Of a DNA stretch of 11,040 nucleotides, positions 1 to 7,056 are shown piece by piece; position 1 is the stretch's first letter, and each line of letters opens with the position of its first letter. Below the pieces are notes generated by a model, which was given only the letters and a program-made list of their open reading frames with translations, was not told the DNA's origin and did not search any database. The DNA lies in contig DKPS01000243.1 of assembly GCA_002471345.1 (NCBI GenBank), positions 1 to 11,040 on the forward strand, given 5' to 3'. A program made the position numbers and the translations under genes. Source of the DNA: Saprospiraceae bacterium UBA7328 (lineage in GTDB: Bacteria; Bacteroidota; Bacteroidia; Chitinophagales; Saprospiraceae).

Positions 1-2
1 CT

Positions 3-185
3 CTATTCCCATTTCAAAAGGTGGTATTGATCCGTATTCTTAATGGCAATCTCCATGGTTAGGGATGGAAAAATTTGAATGTTGGCAAATTGATCCAAAG
101 TAGAATAAGCCTCTTCCTTGATTTTCACTGCAATGATTCTTTAGGTCACAAGTTTTCTATTGTTCCAACCACCATATCGCATCAT
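3..185 (-). pseudogene. Small protein-like reading frame interrupted by an in-frame TAA
   Basis: I do not recognise this gene. Two consecutive ATG codons (185-180) open a frame of 14 codons (MMRYGGWNNRKLVT). A TAA at 143-141 follows, and then the same frame continues for 45 codons (starting RIIAVKIKEEAYSTLDQF, ending TDQYHLLKWE) to a TAG at 5-3. The amino-acid mix on both sides of the TAA is protein-like. The frame lies 20 bases downstream of the GH130 stop on the same strand. Either it is a 60-residue gene broken by one nonsense change, or only the distal part is used from a GTG at 128-126, giving 41 residues, or it is chance. No function is proposed. Confidence 0.3.
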
Positions 186-205
186 ATTTCAAATGACCAG
201 GCAGT

Positions 206-1294
206 CTAATCTCTAACCGCCACAGCAATTTTAGAATCAGCCGTTCCGTAGTATAAGAACCACTTTTCTTTGAAGAATACCAAACCTTCCACAAAACAAA
301 TTTCATTAACTTCCCCTACCCTTTCGTAATCTTTATCGGGATGAATAAAATGCTCTGTCATTCTATCTTTCAGTTGATATGGTCGAGTTTTTTCAAATAA
401 AGCTTGTCCGGCAGCATAGGTCCCAACAGGAAGTGATTCATCATTATATTCTTTAGCATTCATTGAATTATAGATGAGTAATATTCCATCCTCCTGAAGA
501 AGTGCAAAAGGGCCAGGTTCTACAAGTCTACTATCAAAAAAGCCTCGTCTTGGGTGTAACACAGAAATCTTTTTATCCAATTGAGTATCTTCTAAAACAT
601 CCCAAACTTTAAGGTCATCAGAAGTGGCTATAAACAACTCTGTATCACCAAAATACATCCAATATTTACCATCTATCTTGGTAGCAATAATTCTATTGCC
701 CTCTAACCTTGACACGATTGCACCTGCTTTGGACCATGTATTTAAATACTTTCCTTCACCCAAAACAGGTCCATGTTTAGTCCAAGTATGTAGATCAATG
801 CTGGATGCAATAAACAATCTAGCAACTTTGCCATCATAGGCAGTATAGGTAAGAATATATTCGCCGCTTTCAGACTCTACAATTCTTGGGTCTTCCACCC
901 CTCCAGGCCATTCATATCCAATCATATCATCATTAGCTGGATAAAAGATTGGTTCTGATTCTTTTTTAAAATTTAGTCCATCCTCACTTATTGCAAGTCC
1001 AAGACGTGATGTCATGTCTTCGTCTTGCGCTCTGTAGACTAGATACACTTTGTTATCCTTAACAAAAGCAGTAGGATTCAAGACATTCCTTGCCTCCCAT
1101 TGAATTACACTATCTCTTTTGGGACATAGAAAAGTTTGCCCTTTATCTGGAAACAATATTGGATTGAGTTCATCTTGTTTATTAAACCCAATCAATGGCC
1201 AAGTTGCATTTTGAGGGTCGGATGGCATGTGACAACTTGAAAAGGCTATTGCCAACATAAAATTGTAAATGACTAATTTGCTATATAATTTCAT
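206..1294 (-). CDS. GH130-family glycosidase/phosphorylase, predicted lipoprotein
   Basis: A 362-residue five-bladed beta-propeller enzyme of glycoside hydrolase family 130, which contains beta-mannoside phosphorylases and beta-1,2-mannosidases. The N-terminus has a short hydrophobic signal (about 6-18) ending in FSSC, so Cys21 is the likely lipidated residue and the protein is probably exported and membrane-anchored. Family landmarks are NPTAFV (73-78), the GGVEDPRI block (131-138) with the catalytic-type Asp135, WSKAGAIV (187-194), the GKYWMYFGDTELFIATSDDL stretch (209-228), DSRLVEPGP (254-262) and the terminal YYGTADSKIAVAV. I chose the ATG at 1294; a GTG two codons upstream is less likely. 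It lies 78 bases downstream of mqo on the same strand. An exported location suits a hydrolase better than a phosphorylase, because phosphorylases usually act in the cytoplasm; this is inference. Homologues of this type are sometimes mislabelled as a Cry7Aa pesticidal protein in databases. Confidence 0.85.
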   Translation of the reverse strand: MKLYSKLVIYNFMLAIAFSSCHMPSDPQNATWPLIGFNKQDELNPILFPDKGQTFLCPKRDSVIQWEARNVLNPTAFVKDNKVYLVYRAQDEDMTSRLGLAISEDGLNFKKESEPIFYPANDDMIGYEWPGGVEDPRIVESESGEYILTYTAYDGKVARLFIASSIDLHTWTKHGPVLGEGKYLNTWSKAGAIVSRLEGNRIIATKIDGKYWMYFGDTELFIATSDDLKVWDVLEDTQLDKKISVLHPRRGFFDSRLVEPGPFALLQEDGILLIYNSMNAKEYNDESLPVGTYAAGQALFEKTRPYQLKDRMTEHFIHPDKDYERVGEVNEICFVEGLVFFKEKWFLYYGTADSKIAVAVRD

Positions 1295-1372
1295 TAGCAC
1301 CTAAGCTAGTTAAAATTCTTTTGCGCTTTGAAGCATTTCAAAAAAGATCAGAAAAATTTAGGAAATTAAAAT

Positions 1373-2851
1373 CTAAAGTAGTTTCAATATATGACTCGTA
1401 CGATCTCTAGTATTCGCACATAAATCAGCATCCATAATCAGTGATTCTCCATATGATGGAATCATTTTCTTAATACCTCTGATCCAATCTTTCCCTTCCA
1501 TTTCATTCGGAAACATCTTGGTCAATAAATTGAGCATGATGGAAACCGAAGTAGATGCACCTGGAGAAGCTCCTAAGAGAGCCGTAAGAGTGCCATCTTC
1601 AGAAGAGACCACCTATGTACCAAACTGAAGTCTCCCTCCTTTATCATCGTCCTCTTTGATTATTTGCACTCTTTGCCCAGCCGTAATATTGTCCCAGTCA
1701 TTAATATCAGCTTCAGGATAATAAGACAACAAAAATTCAAATCTGTCCTCTTTACTCTGCATCACTTGATTGATTAGATATTGAGTAAGAGGAATATTTT
1801 GAACTCCTGCAGAGAGCATAGGCCATACATTGTGCATTTCTACCGATAGAAAAAGATCCATGTAAGAACCTTCCTTTAAAAACTTCGTACTAAATCCTGC
1901 ATATGGACCAAATAGTAGTGACCTTTTACCATCAATCCATCTGGTGTCTAAATGAGGTACTGACATCGGTGGAGATCCTACAGCAGCTTTTCCATACACC
2001 TTTGCTTCATGTCTATTAATTACATCTTCATTATTACAAACTAAAAACTGACCACTCACAGGAAACCCTCCAAATCCTTTTCCCTCTGGGATTTCAGATT
2101 TATCCAATAATGTCAATGCTCCTCCTCCTGCTCCTATAAATATATAATCTGCTAAAATATCGTCCTCTTTACAATTTTTCATAGCACGAGCATCCACTTT
2201 CCATCTACCATCTGGCATTCTAGTTAGATCCTCTACTTCTCTGCCTAAGGCAACTTCTACATTATCACAAGTACTGAGATAGTGAATCATGGAGCGTGTT
2301 AAATCTCCAAAATTTACATCAGTTCCTATGTCCATCCTAGTAGCCGCCATAGGATGTTCATGAATCCTTCCATCCATCATTAATGGTACCCAATGAGCCA
2401 CTTCATCCATATCATGGGAGTATATCATATCACTGAAAATAGGATAGTCGACCATTGCATTGTATCTATTCACTAGAAATGAAACATTGTCTTCCCCCCA
2501 AACAAAACTCATATGCGGTAGATCATTGATACAAGGCTTATCCATTGGAAGTTTTCCAGTTTCTATTAGGTATGCCCAGAGTTGTTTTGATTCTTCAAAC
2601 TGTTGTGCAATTTTTAATGCTTTGGTAAGATCAACTTTACCATTCATCATTGGAGTATAATTTAACTCACAGAATGAGGAATGCCCTGTACCCGCATTAT
2701 TCCACGCATCAGAACTTTCAGCCGCTACTTTATCTAACCTTTCCAGTATAGTAATATGTGCAAATGGTAATAGTTGCTTGATTAAAATACCTAGAGTAGC
2801 ACTCATGATCCCAGCACCAATTAAAACGATTTTAGGATTCTCATTTTTCAT
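1373..2851 (-). pseudogene. mqo: Malate:quinone oxidoreductase with in-frame TAG
   Basis: Mqo is a membrane-associated FAD enzyme that oxidises malate to oxaloacetate and passes electrons to quinone, replacing or supplementing NAD-malate dehydrogenase in the TCA cycle. The N-terminal FAD-binding fingerprint IGAGIMSATLG is at residues 11-21. The family blocks ESSDAWNNAGTGHSS (about 45-59), MDIGTDVNFGDLTR and FIGAGGGALTLL follow. After residue 412 (GGRLQFGT) a TAG at 1615-1613 stops the frame. Translation of the same frame then resumes with VVSSEDGTLTALLGASPGAS and runs 79 more residues to a natural-looking end. Known homologues read FGTEVVSS here, so one GAG-to-TAG change (C-to-A on the plus strand) accounts for the break. 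The total of about 492 residues is normal family length. The lost tail contains the conserved LLGASPGAST block near the flavin, so the truncated product is probably inactive. Readthrough or sequencing error are the alternatives. Confidence 0.88.
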
Positions 2852-3069
2852 TTAAGTTCCCTCATTTACTCAATCTATATTAAAAAGGTATTTGCCCATA
2901 GTGTGTAGTCCTTCCTATTTTCAATAATAGTTAAAGATGAACTTATTATCGTATACCATTTGATCTTTTAAGATTGGAATTGGTGTAAATAGTGTATTTA
3001 AATCAACATTAGATACTGACTATTTTAGAATTTACTACTTTTCACATCACAATGGATGTAAAAAACTAA
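2852..3069. promoter_or_regulatory. Divergent intergenic region between mqo and the XdhC-family gene
   Basis: This 218-base AT-rich gap separates leftward mqo from the rightward XdhC-family gene, so it must hold promoters for both. I looked for the Bacteroidota-type pair (TTG, about 20 bases, TAnnTTTG). I found only partial matches, such as TACCTTTT upstream of mqo and TACTTTTC upstream of the XdhC gene, neither with a properly spaced TTG. I see no convincing operator, riboswitch or RNA gene. Confidence 0.3.
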
Positions 3070-4167
3070 ATGAAAGAAATACGATCCATACTACAACAAT
3101 ACGACAAGATAAAATCTACCAATAAAAAAATGGCTCTGGCCACAGTGGTATACGTGGAAGGATCGTCTTATAGAAGGGAAGGTGCTCGTATGCTTGTGGT
3201 GGAAGACGGCACCTGGATAGGTGGTATCAGTGGAGGGTGTCTCGAAGGAGATGCCTTACGTAAGGCAAAAAATGCGATAGTGAAAGATCAGTCGTCAATT
3301 GTAAGGTATGATACCCGTGAAGAAGATGCTTTTCAGATTGGTGTAGGTCTTGGATGTAATGGAATTATTGATGTATTGATCACTCCATTGGGAAATGAAA
3401 CCAATAACACAATCAATATTCTAAAAGACTGTGTGAATTCAAGAATAGCTAATGTTTTAATCACTTTCATTGATCCTGTAGATCGCAATTCTATAGGAGA
3501 CATGATATTAGGGAAGGAAAACATATTACAACAACACATCGGTAATCAGCATATTATTGATCTTCTTGGAATTGAACTTGATCTTATCAAGGAAGAACAA
3601 AAATCCAAAATCTATCGATTTGAAGAATCTGGTAATTTTTCAAAAGTGTTTTTAGAATTTCTCCCTCCCGAGACTCGGCTTATTCTTTTTGGTGGTAACT
3701 ACGACATCTATCCATTAGTTGATATTGCTAATGATATAGGCTGGGAAGCAACCGTGGTATACAATCCACAAAAAGTAGACAAATCACTTTTTGACAAAGC
3801 AAAAGTTGTTTCCAATAAGAGCAAAAACCTAAATTTTGATCGTCACACTGCAGCGATTCTAATGGCTCATGACTATAAGACGGATATGCAGAATTTGCAA
3901 TTGCTATTAGATTCTGATATAGGATATATAGGAATGTTAGGGCCGAAAGTTAGAAGTCAAAAAATATTCAATGAACTGTCATCAAGTAATATCAATATTT
4001 CAAAATCTGACCACCTTAAGATTCATGCTCCTATAGGACTTGACACTGGTGCCACCTCTCCGGAAGAAATTGCAATTGCTATGGTGGCAGAAATTAGGGC
4101 TTTCTATTCACAAAGAGATGGTGGATTTCTGAGAGATCGGTCGGAAACGATCCATGAAAGACCGTAA
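3070..4167 (+). CDS. XdhC/CoxI-family protein (molybdenum cofactor insertion type)
   Basis: A 365-residue protein with the two-part architecture of the XdhC/CoxI family. The N-terminal XdhC_CoxI domain (about 10-105) carries ATVVYVEGSSYRREGARMLV, the signature GGISGGCLEGD (51-61) and GLGCNGIIDVLITPL (93-107). The C-terminal Rossmann-like XdhC_C domain (about 200-345) has LILFGGNYDIYPL (204-216), HDYKTDM (267-273), GYIGMLGPK (285-293) and HAPIGLDTGATSPEEIAIAM (319-338). Family members bind sulfurated molybdenum cofactor and load it into xanthine dehydrogenase or CO dehydrogenase-type enzymes. No molybdoenzyme gene lies in this window, so its client is unknown. Most homologues read GxGND at the nucleotide-binding loop, whereas this one has GGNYD. 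The ATG at 3070 gives a standard N-terminus. Confidence 0.88.
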   Translation: MKEIRSILQQYDKIKSTNKKMALATVVYVEGSSYRREGARMLVVEDGTWIGGISGGCLEGDALRKAKNAIVKDQSSIVRYDTREEDAFQIGVGLGCNGIIDVLITPLGNETNNTINILKDCVNSRIANVLITFIDPVDRNSIGDMILGKENILQQHIGNQHIIDLLGIELDLIKEEQKSKIYRFEESGNFSKVFLEFLPPETRLILFGGNYDIYPLVDIANDIGWEATVVYNPQKVDKSLFDKAKVVSNKSKNLNFDRHTAAILMAHDYKTDMQNLQLLLDSDIGYIGMLGPKVRSQKIFNELSSSNINISKSDHLKIHAPIGLDTGATSPEEIAIAMVAEIRAFYSQRDGGFLRDRSETIHERP

Positions 4168-4295
4168 TATAATACGCGCTATTACTATCAATCAAAAAGA
4201 TTAATCACTTCGTCGAATAATATTCTACCTTTTTAAGTCGTCTTTTAACTTCATTCAACCTTAGGCTGTATTCTATTTATCACAAAAATGTCATC

Positions 4296-5438
4296 ATGAA
4301 ATCACTGAAAGAGTTTTTTATCTTTTGTTCAGGGGCTAATCGCTCTATCCTAAATCGTACACCCACCGAAGTCAACAAATATGTTGGTATCGGTGCTACC
4401 ATATTCTTCACAGGAGTATTTGCCGCTATTGCTGCTGCATATGCGCTTTATACTGTGTTTGATAGTATGTGGCTTATTGTTCCTATTGCTATTGCATGGG
4501 GTCTTATGATTTTCAACTTAGACAGGTTCATAGTGAGTACTATGAAGAAAAAAGGATCATTTGGTAGAGACTTTACCTCTGCAGCACCGAGGTTAGTTTT
4601 AGCATTGCTCATTGCAATCGTCATAGCAAAACCATTAGAGCTAAAAATATTCGAATCGGAAATAGAGTCAGAACTAGTGCTGATGCAGCAGGAAAATTAT
4701 AGAGCGCAAGATGACCTTGTGAAAGCCCGATATGGTGCCGATATAGATAGTTTGAAGTCTGAAGTAGCTATACTTTCAAGTGCGATTACTGCTAAACAAA
4801 ATGAAAGAAACTTATTGGTCAATGAAGCTGTGAAAGAAGCAGATGGTACAGGAGGATCACAAAGACGAAATTTAGGCCCAATATACCGAACAAAGAAAGC
4901 CGCCGCGGATAATGTTCAAGGTGAATTGGATGCACTAACTACAGCAAATACTGCTCTCATCAATCAAAAATCAGAGCAAATTAATCGGCTGGAAACAAGT
5001 AAGTCTGATGAATTGGCTGCACTTCAAAGAGTAAGTTTAAGTGGGTTTGCTGCGAGAGTTGAGGCCTTAGATCGTGCTTCTGCCAAATCAAGAGCCATTT
5101 TTATTGCAAGTATATTTATCACATTGCTTTTTATCGCGGTTGAGACTGCTCCAGTCATCACTAAATTAATATTAGAAAGAAGTCCATATGATTACAGTCT
5201 AGACAAGCATGAGGCCCTATTTGCAATGAGTCATGAAAAGTTTTCATCTCAAAAAGTATATCCAGTTACCAACGAAGCTAAATTTGACAGAGAAACAAGT
5301 GACTACAAAACAAAGTTATCTATTAAGGCTGAGAAAGAATTAGCTGATGCCGCTGTGAGAGAAAGAATAGAAGAACTGAAAGGGCAAACCAGATTGTCAA
5401 GAGGGTTCTTAAGTCAATCTTCTTTGCTTGGCACTTAG
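4296..5438 (+). CDS. DUF4407-domain membrane protein
   Basis: A 380-residue protein of the uncharacterised DUF4407 family. Four membrane segments are visible: about 31-53, 57-74, 98-112 and 266-284. Family landmarks are CSGAN (11-15), FNLDRFIVSTMKKK (73-86), KPLELKIFESEI (112-123), GPIYRTK (194-200) and ETAPVITKLI (283-292). Between the third and fourth segments (about 120-262) lies a long, charged, heptad-like coiled coil, probably exposed on one face of the membrane. The charged C-terminal tail (about 325-380) may also be helical. The start 128 bases after the XdhC stop suggests a separate unit. The last 30 bases overlap the end of the convergent IS110 transposase frame. The final residues (about 365-380) could therefore be native or could derive from an insertion-sequence junction. 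Function is unknown. Confidence 0.85.
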   Translation: MKSLKEFFIFCSGANRSILNRTPTEVNKYVGIGATIFFTGVFAAIAAAYALYTVFDSMWLIVPIAIAWGLMIFNLDRFIVSTMKKKGSFGRDFTSAAPRLVLALLIAIVIAKPLELKIFESEIESELVLMQQENYRAQDDLVKARYGADIDSLKSEVAILSSAITAKQNERNLLVNEAVKEADGTGGSQRRNLGPIYRTKKAAADNVQGELDALTTANTALINQKSEQINRLETSKSDELAALQRVSLSGFAARVEALDRASAKSRAIFIASIFITLLFIAVETAPVITKLILERSPYDYSLDKHEALFAMSHEKFSSQKVYPVTNEAKFDRETSDYKTKLSIKAEKELADAAVRERIEELKGQTRLSRGFLSQSSLLGT

Positions 5439-6494
5439 AATATGTAATAAGTGATCAAATAACTCAACCCTTTTGTTTTTTTTGCTTGGTGGAAGAGAAT
5501 TGTTTACAAGCACAATCAATAAATTGTACCTATAGATTGCATTATGATTCCTATGATAAAACCAAATGTTATTAATTAAAAGCATTGAATTCTTTACCTG
5601 ATCAACTTTACGTTCAAAATATGTCTTTAAGCCATGATCATAACGAGCTGCAGATAGTGCGCACATATGGAGTAAAGACTTCAGCTTTTTGTTTGCCATA
5701 AAATGTACTCTTGGCTTTTTCTTGACACTTTTACCCGAAGTATATTGAAATGGAACCACTCCACAATAAGAAGCTAACTGCTTTGGATTACTACACTTGG
5801 TAAAAAGATTTGTTGCTGTCATAAGATAAAGAGCTGTAATTCTACCACTCCCTGTTACTGAGTTCACCATTTCAAAGACTTCAGTTAGCCGACTATCTTT
5901 CTTGACTATCAGAGCTAGTTTCTCATCTATTGTATTGACATTCTTTGCGATATTCGAAATTGAACTTTCTATATTATATCTGATCATTTTGTAAGATTCG
6001 GGATCAAACTTCTTTAACTCAGTCAGATATTTTTTTAAGCCTTGTCTCGCTTTAACCAACTTCTCTCTCATTGCTAGCAGTGCCTTTACTCTTTCTAAAC
6101 TTGAAGATTACAACTTATATAATTGAGCTTTATCTCGAAATCTTGAAACATATTGAGCAATTCTAAGGGAATCCACTTTATCAGTCTTTCCTCGTTGTAT
6201 TCCCATCGAGTGCTTGATTATATACGGCATTTCAAACCAAACATCAGCTTTCTTCTTCAGCAGAGAACTCATAATAAGTGATCCATACAACCCAGTATGT
6301 TCTATACAAAAAAGAACATTTTTAAGCCTAACCTTTTTCTTGGATAAGAATATCAGTAGTTCCATTGATCCTTTTATAGAATTTACCACTTGTATGTACT
6401 CTATTCGACAACTTTCTCCATCAAATATCACGCTTACATCAAGTGTTAATTTGGACACATCAATTCCTACAAATTGTTTAAAATCTTTAATCAT
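5409..6494 (-). pseudogene. IS110-family DEDD transposase split by in-frame TAA
   Basis: The N-terminal RuvC-like DEDD domain starts at the ATG at 6494 and shows FVGIDVSK with Asp12, CIEHTG with Glu65, and GKTDKVDS with Asp105 and Asp108. After residue 128 (DKAQLYKL) a TAA at 6110-6108 stops translation. The same frame then continues with SSSLERVKALLAMREKLVKA into the coiled-coil linker and the C-terminal Tnp_20 domain. That domain has TGSGRITALYLMTA, NPKQLASYCGVVPFQYTSGK (the serine-bearing motif of IS110 enzymes) and ANKKLKSLLHMCALSA. Without the stop the frame encodes about 360 residues, slightly longer than usual. The last 45 or so residues, after SMLLINNI, do not match the usual short tail (typically IRNKLIHR-like), so the 3' end may be altered or read into flanking DNA. 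IS110 elements are not known to need a programmed stop, so this is most simply a dead copy. Confidence 0.85.
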
Positions 6495-6501
6495 TAAATG
6501 T

Positions 6502-6521
6502 TTTTGACAACCATGTCAAAA
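6502..6521 (-). repeat. Perfect 8-base-pair hairpin just upstream of the transposase start
   Basis: TTTTGACA (6502-6509) and TGTCAAAA (6514-6521) are perfect inverted repeats separated by ACCA. The hairpin ends seven bases upstream of the transposase ATG. It could be the 3' end of the leader RNA or a structure that limits translation initiation. The strand refers to the transposase transcript. Confidence 0.5.
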
Positions 6522-6602
6522 CGATATTTCTAAACCTTAATAATAGGCCTATGTGCCTTAATTCCTATCTGATACACGTTCTAACATCCGATAAAGACTC
6601 TT

Positions 6603-6632
6603 ATCATAACCTAGGACCTAACTCCTTGTCAA
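6603..6632 (-). promoter_or_regulatory. Sigma70-like promoter in the IS110 leader
   Basis: On the minus strand a perfect TTGACA (6632-6627) is followed after 18 bases by TATGAT (6608-6603), one mismatch from TATAAT. Transcription would start near 6596 and lead into the transposase. Bacteroidota primary sigma factors prefer a different promoter, so activity in this host is uncertain. The match also overlaps the proposed bridge-RNA stem, so it may be fortuitous. Confidence 0.3.
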
Positions 6633-6662
6633 ATAGTTGATACGCCTTTATTGGTAGGTTAT
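6606..6662 (-). repeat. Long-range inverted repeat enclosing a guide-loop-like segment
   Basis: ATAACCTA (6606-6613) and TAGGTTAT (6655-6662) are perfect inverted repeats 41 bases apart. On the transposase strand they close a loop that itself contains the small hairpin TCAA-CTAT-TTGA near the middle, leaving two unpaired flanks of about 14 bases. A stem, two unpaired strands and an apical hairpin is the form expected of an IS110 bridge-RNA guide loop. Confidence 0.45.
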
Positions 6663-6667
6663 AGTTT

Positions 6668-6687
6668 ATCCACATTAACTTGTGGAT
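6668..6687 (-). repeat. 7-base-pair hairpin at the left end of the IS110 element
   Basis: ATCCACA (6668-6674) and TGTGGAT (6681-6687) form a perfect stem with a six-base loop. On the transposase strand this is the first structure inside the element and would be the 5' stem-loop of a bridge RNA. It lies only 22 bases from the ATG of the SRPBCC fragment. Confidence 0.5.
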
Positions 6688-6709
6688 TCTAAAGAAAAAA
6701 GAAGTAAAA

Positions 6710-7051
6710 ATGCATGAACCCAATGATAATTCCTCATCTAGTTTTAATCTCGAATTCACCTTTTTCGGAGATGTCTTTGAAGAGATTATTGATTGGAATC
6801 CTCCAATCAGATATGTTTACACCGCACAAGGAGACGGCTTTCCAATAAAAAATTATTTAGGGCATTTTGAAATATATAAAGAAGGCTCAGACAAAGGCAC
6901 ATTGAAATGGAACATGCATTATAGTCATGTAGAAGGTCAGCATTATAAAAAGATCATTCCTGTGATTCTACCACCCATCATTGAAGAAAGCATTAATCTT
7001 CTCAGCCCAATGGTGAGTGGTGTTTGGTCTAAAAGGATAGTACACAATTGA
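6710..7051 (+). CDS. SRPBCC-like protein, N-terminally truncated
   Basis: This 113-residue frame resembles the C-terminal two thirds of an SRPBCC (START/polyketide-cyclase-like) protein. FGDVFEEIIDWNPPIRYVYT followed by GFPIKNYLGHFEIY, a short turn and GTLKWNMHYSHV is the usual run of beta strands, and PPIIEESINLLSPMV is the long C-terminal helix. Family members have about 145-160 residues. The missing 40-60 residues would be the first strand and helix pair, and their place is taken by the IS110 left end, so the gene was probably cut by the element. A purine-rich stretch (AAAGAAAAAAGAAG) precedes the ATG at 6710, so the fragment may still be translated. Its TGA is five bases before the gabT ATG, so it belongs to the same transcription unit. 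Ligand and role are unknown. Confidence 0.6.
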   Translation: MHEPNDNSSSSFNLEFTFFGDVFEEIIDWNPPIRYVYTAQGDGFPIKNYLGHFEIYKEGSDKGTLKWNMHYSHVEGQHYKKIIPVILPPIIEESINLLSPMVSGVWSKRIVHN

Positions 7052-7056
7052 TAATT

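Larger units (their letters stand above)
6510..6687 (-). ncRNA. Candidate IS110 bridge RNA in the transposase leader
   Basis: IS110-group elements such as IS621 encode a roughly 180-nucleotide bridge RNA between the left end and the transposase start; its two internal-loop hairpins guide target and donor recognition. Here 215 non-coding bases precede the transposase. Read 5' to 3' on the minus strand they show a compact hairpin (6687-6668), then an 8-base-pair stem (6662-6655 with 6613-6606) enclosing a 41-base loop with its own small TCAA/TTGA hairpin, then further hairpins (GATAA/TTATC at about 6605-6590, and AGGC/GCCT around 6557-6544). This order resembles 5' stem-loop, target-binding loop, donor-binding loop. 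It is inference from position and hand-drawn pairing; no covariance test was possible, and the exact RNA ends are guesses. Confidence 0.4.
5409..6700 (-). mobile_element. IS110-family insertion sequence (boundaries approximate)
   Basis: The element is defined by an IS110-type DEDD transposase (5409-6494) and the long non-coding leader upstream of it (6495-6709), typical of the left end in the IS110 group. IS110 elements usually lack terminal inverted repeats and target duplications, and I find none, so the ends cannot be fixed from one copy. The left end must lie at or before the SRPBCC fragment (about 6690-6709). The right end lies near the DUF4407 3' end, probably between 5409 and 5530, because the transposase tail appears to run into flanking DNA. 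The transposase is interrupted, so this copy is probably immobile unless helped by another copy. Confidence 0.75.

Noticed and set aside
1373..6494. Stop-codon reassignment as an explanation for the in-frame stops
   Set aside because: The interrupting stops are TAG and TAA, and both also end intact genes here (DUF4407 and GH130 with TAG, XdhC with TAA). TGA ends gabT and gabD. The standard bacterial code fits.
6680..6709. TTG start giving a 123-residue SRPBCC frame
   Set aside because: It would place the start inside the IS110 hairpin and add a lysine-rich leader unlike the family. The ATG at 6710 follows a purine-rich stretch and is preferred.
7048..7056. TTG start three codons upstream for gabT
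   Set aside because: It overlaps the SRPBCC stop, and the ATG at 7057 gives a normal N-terminus.
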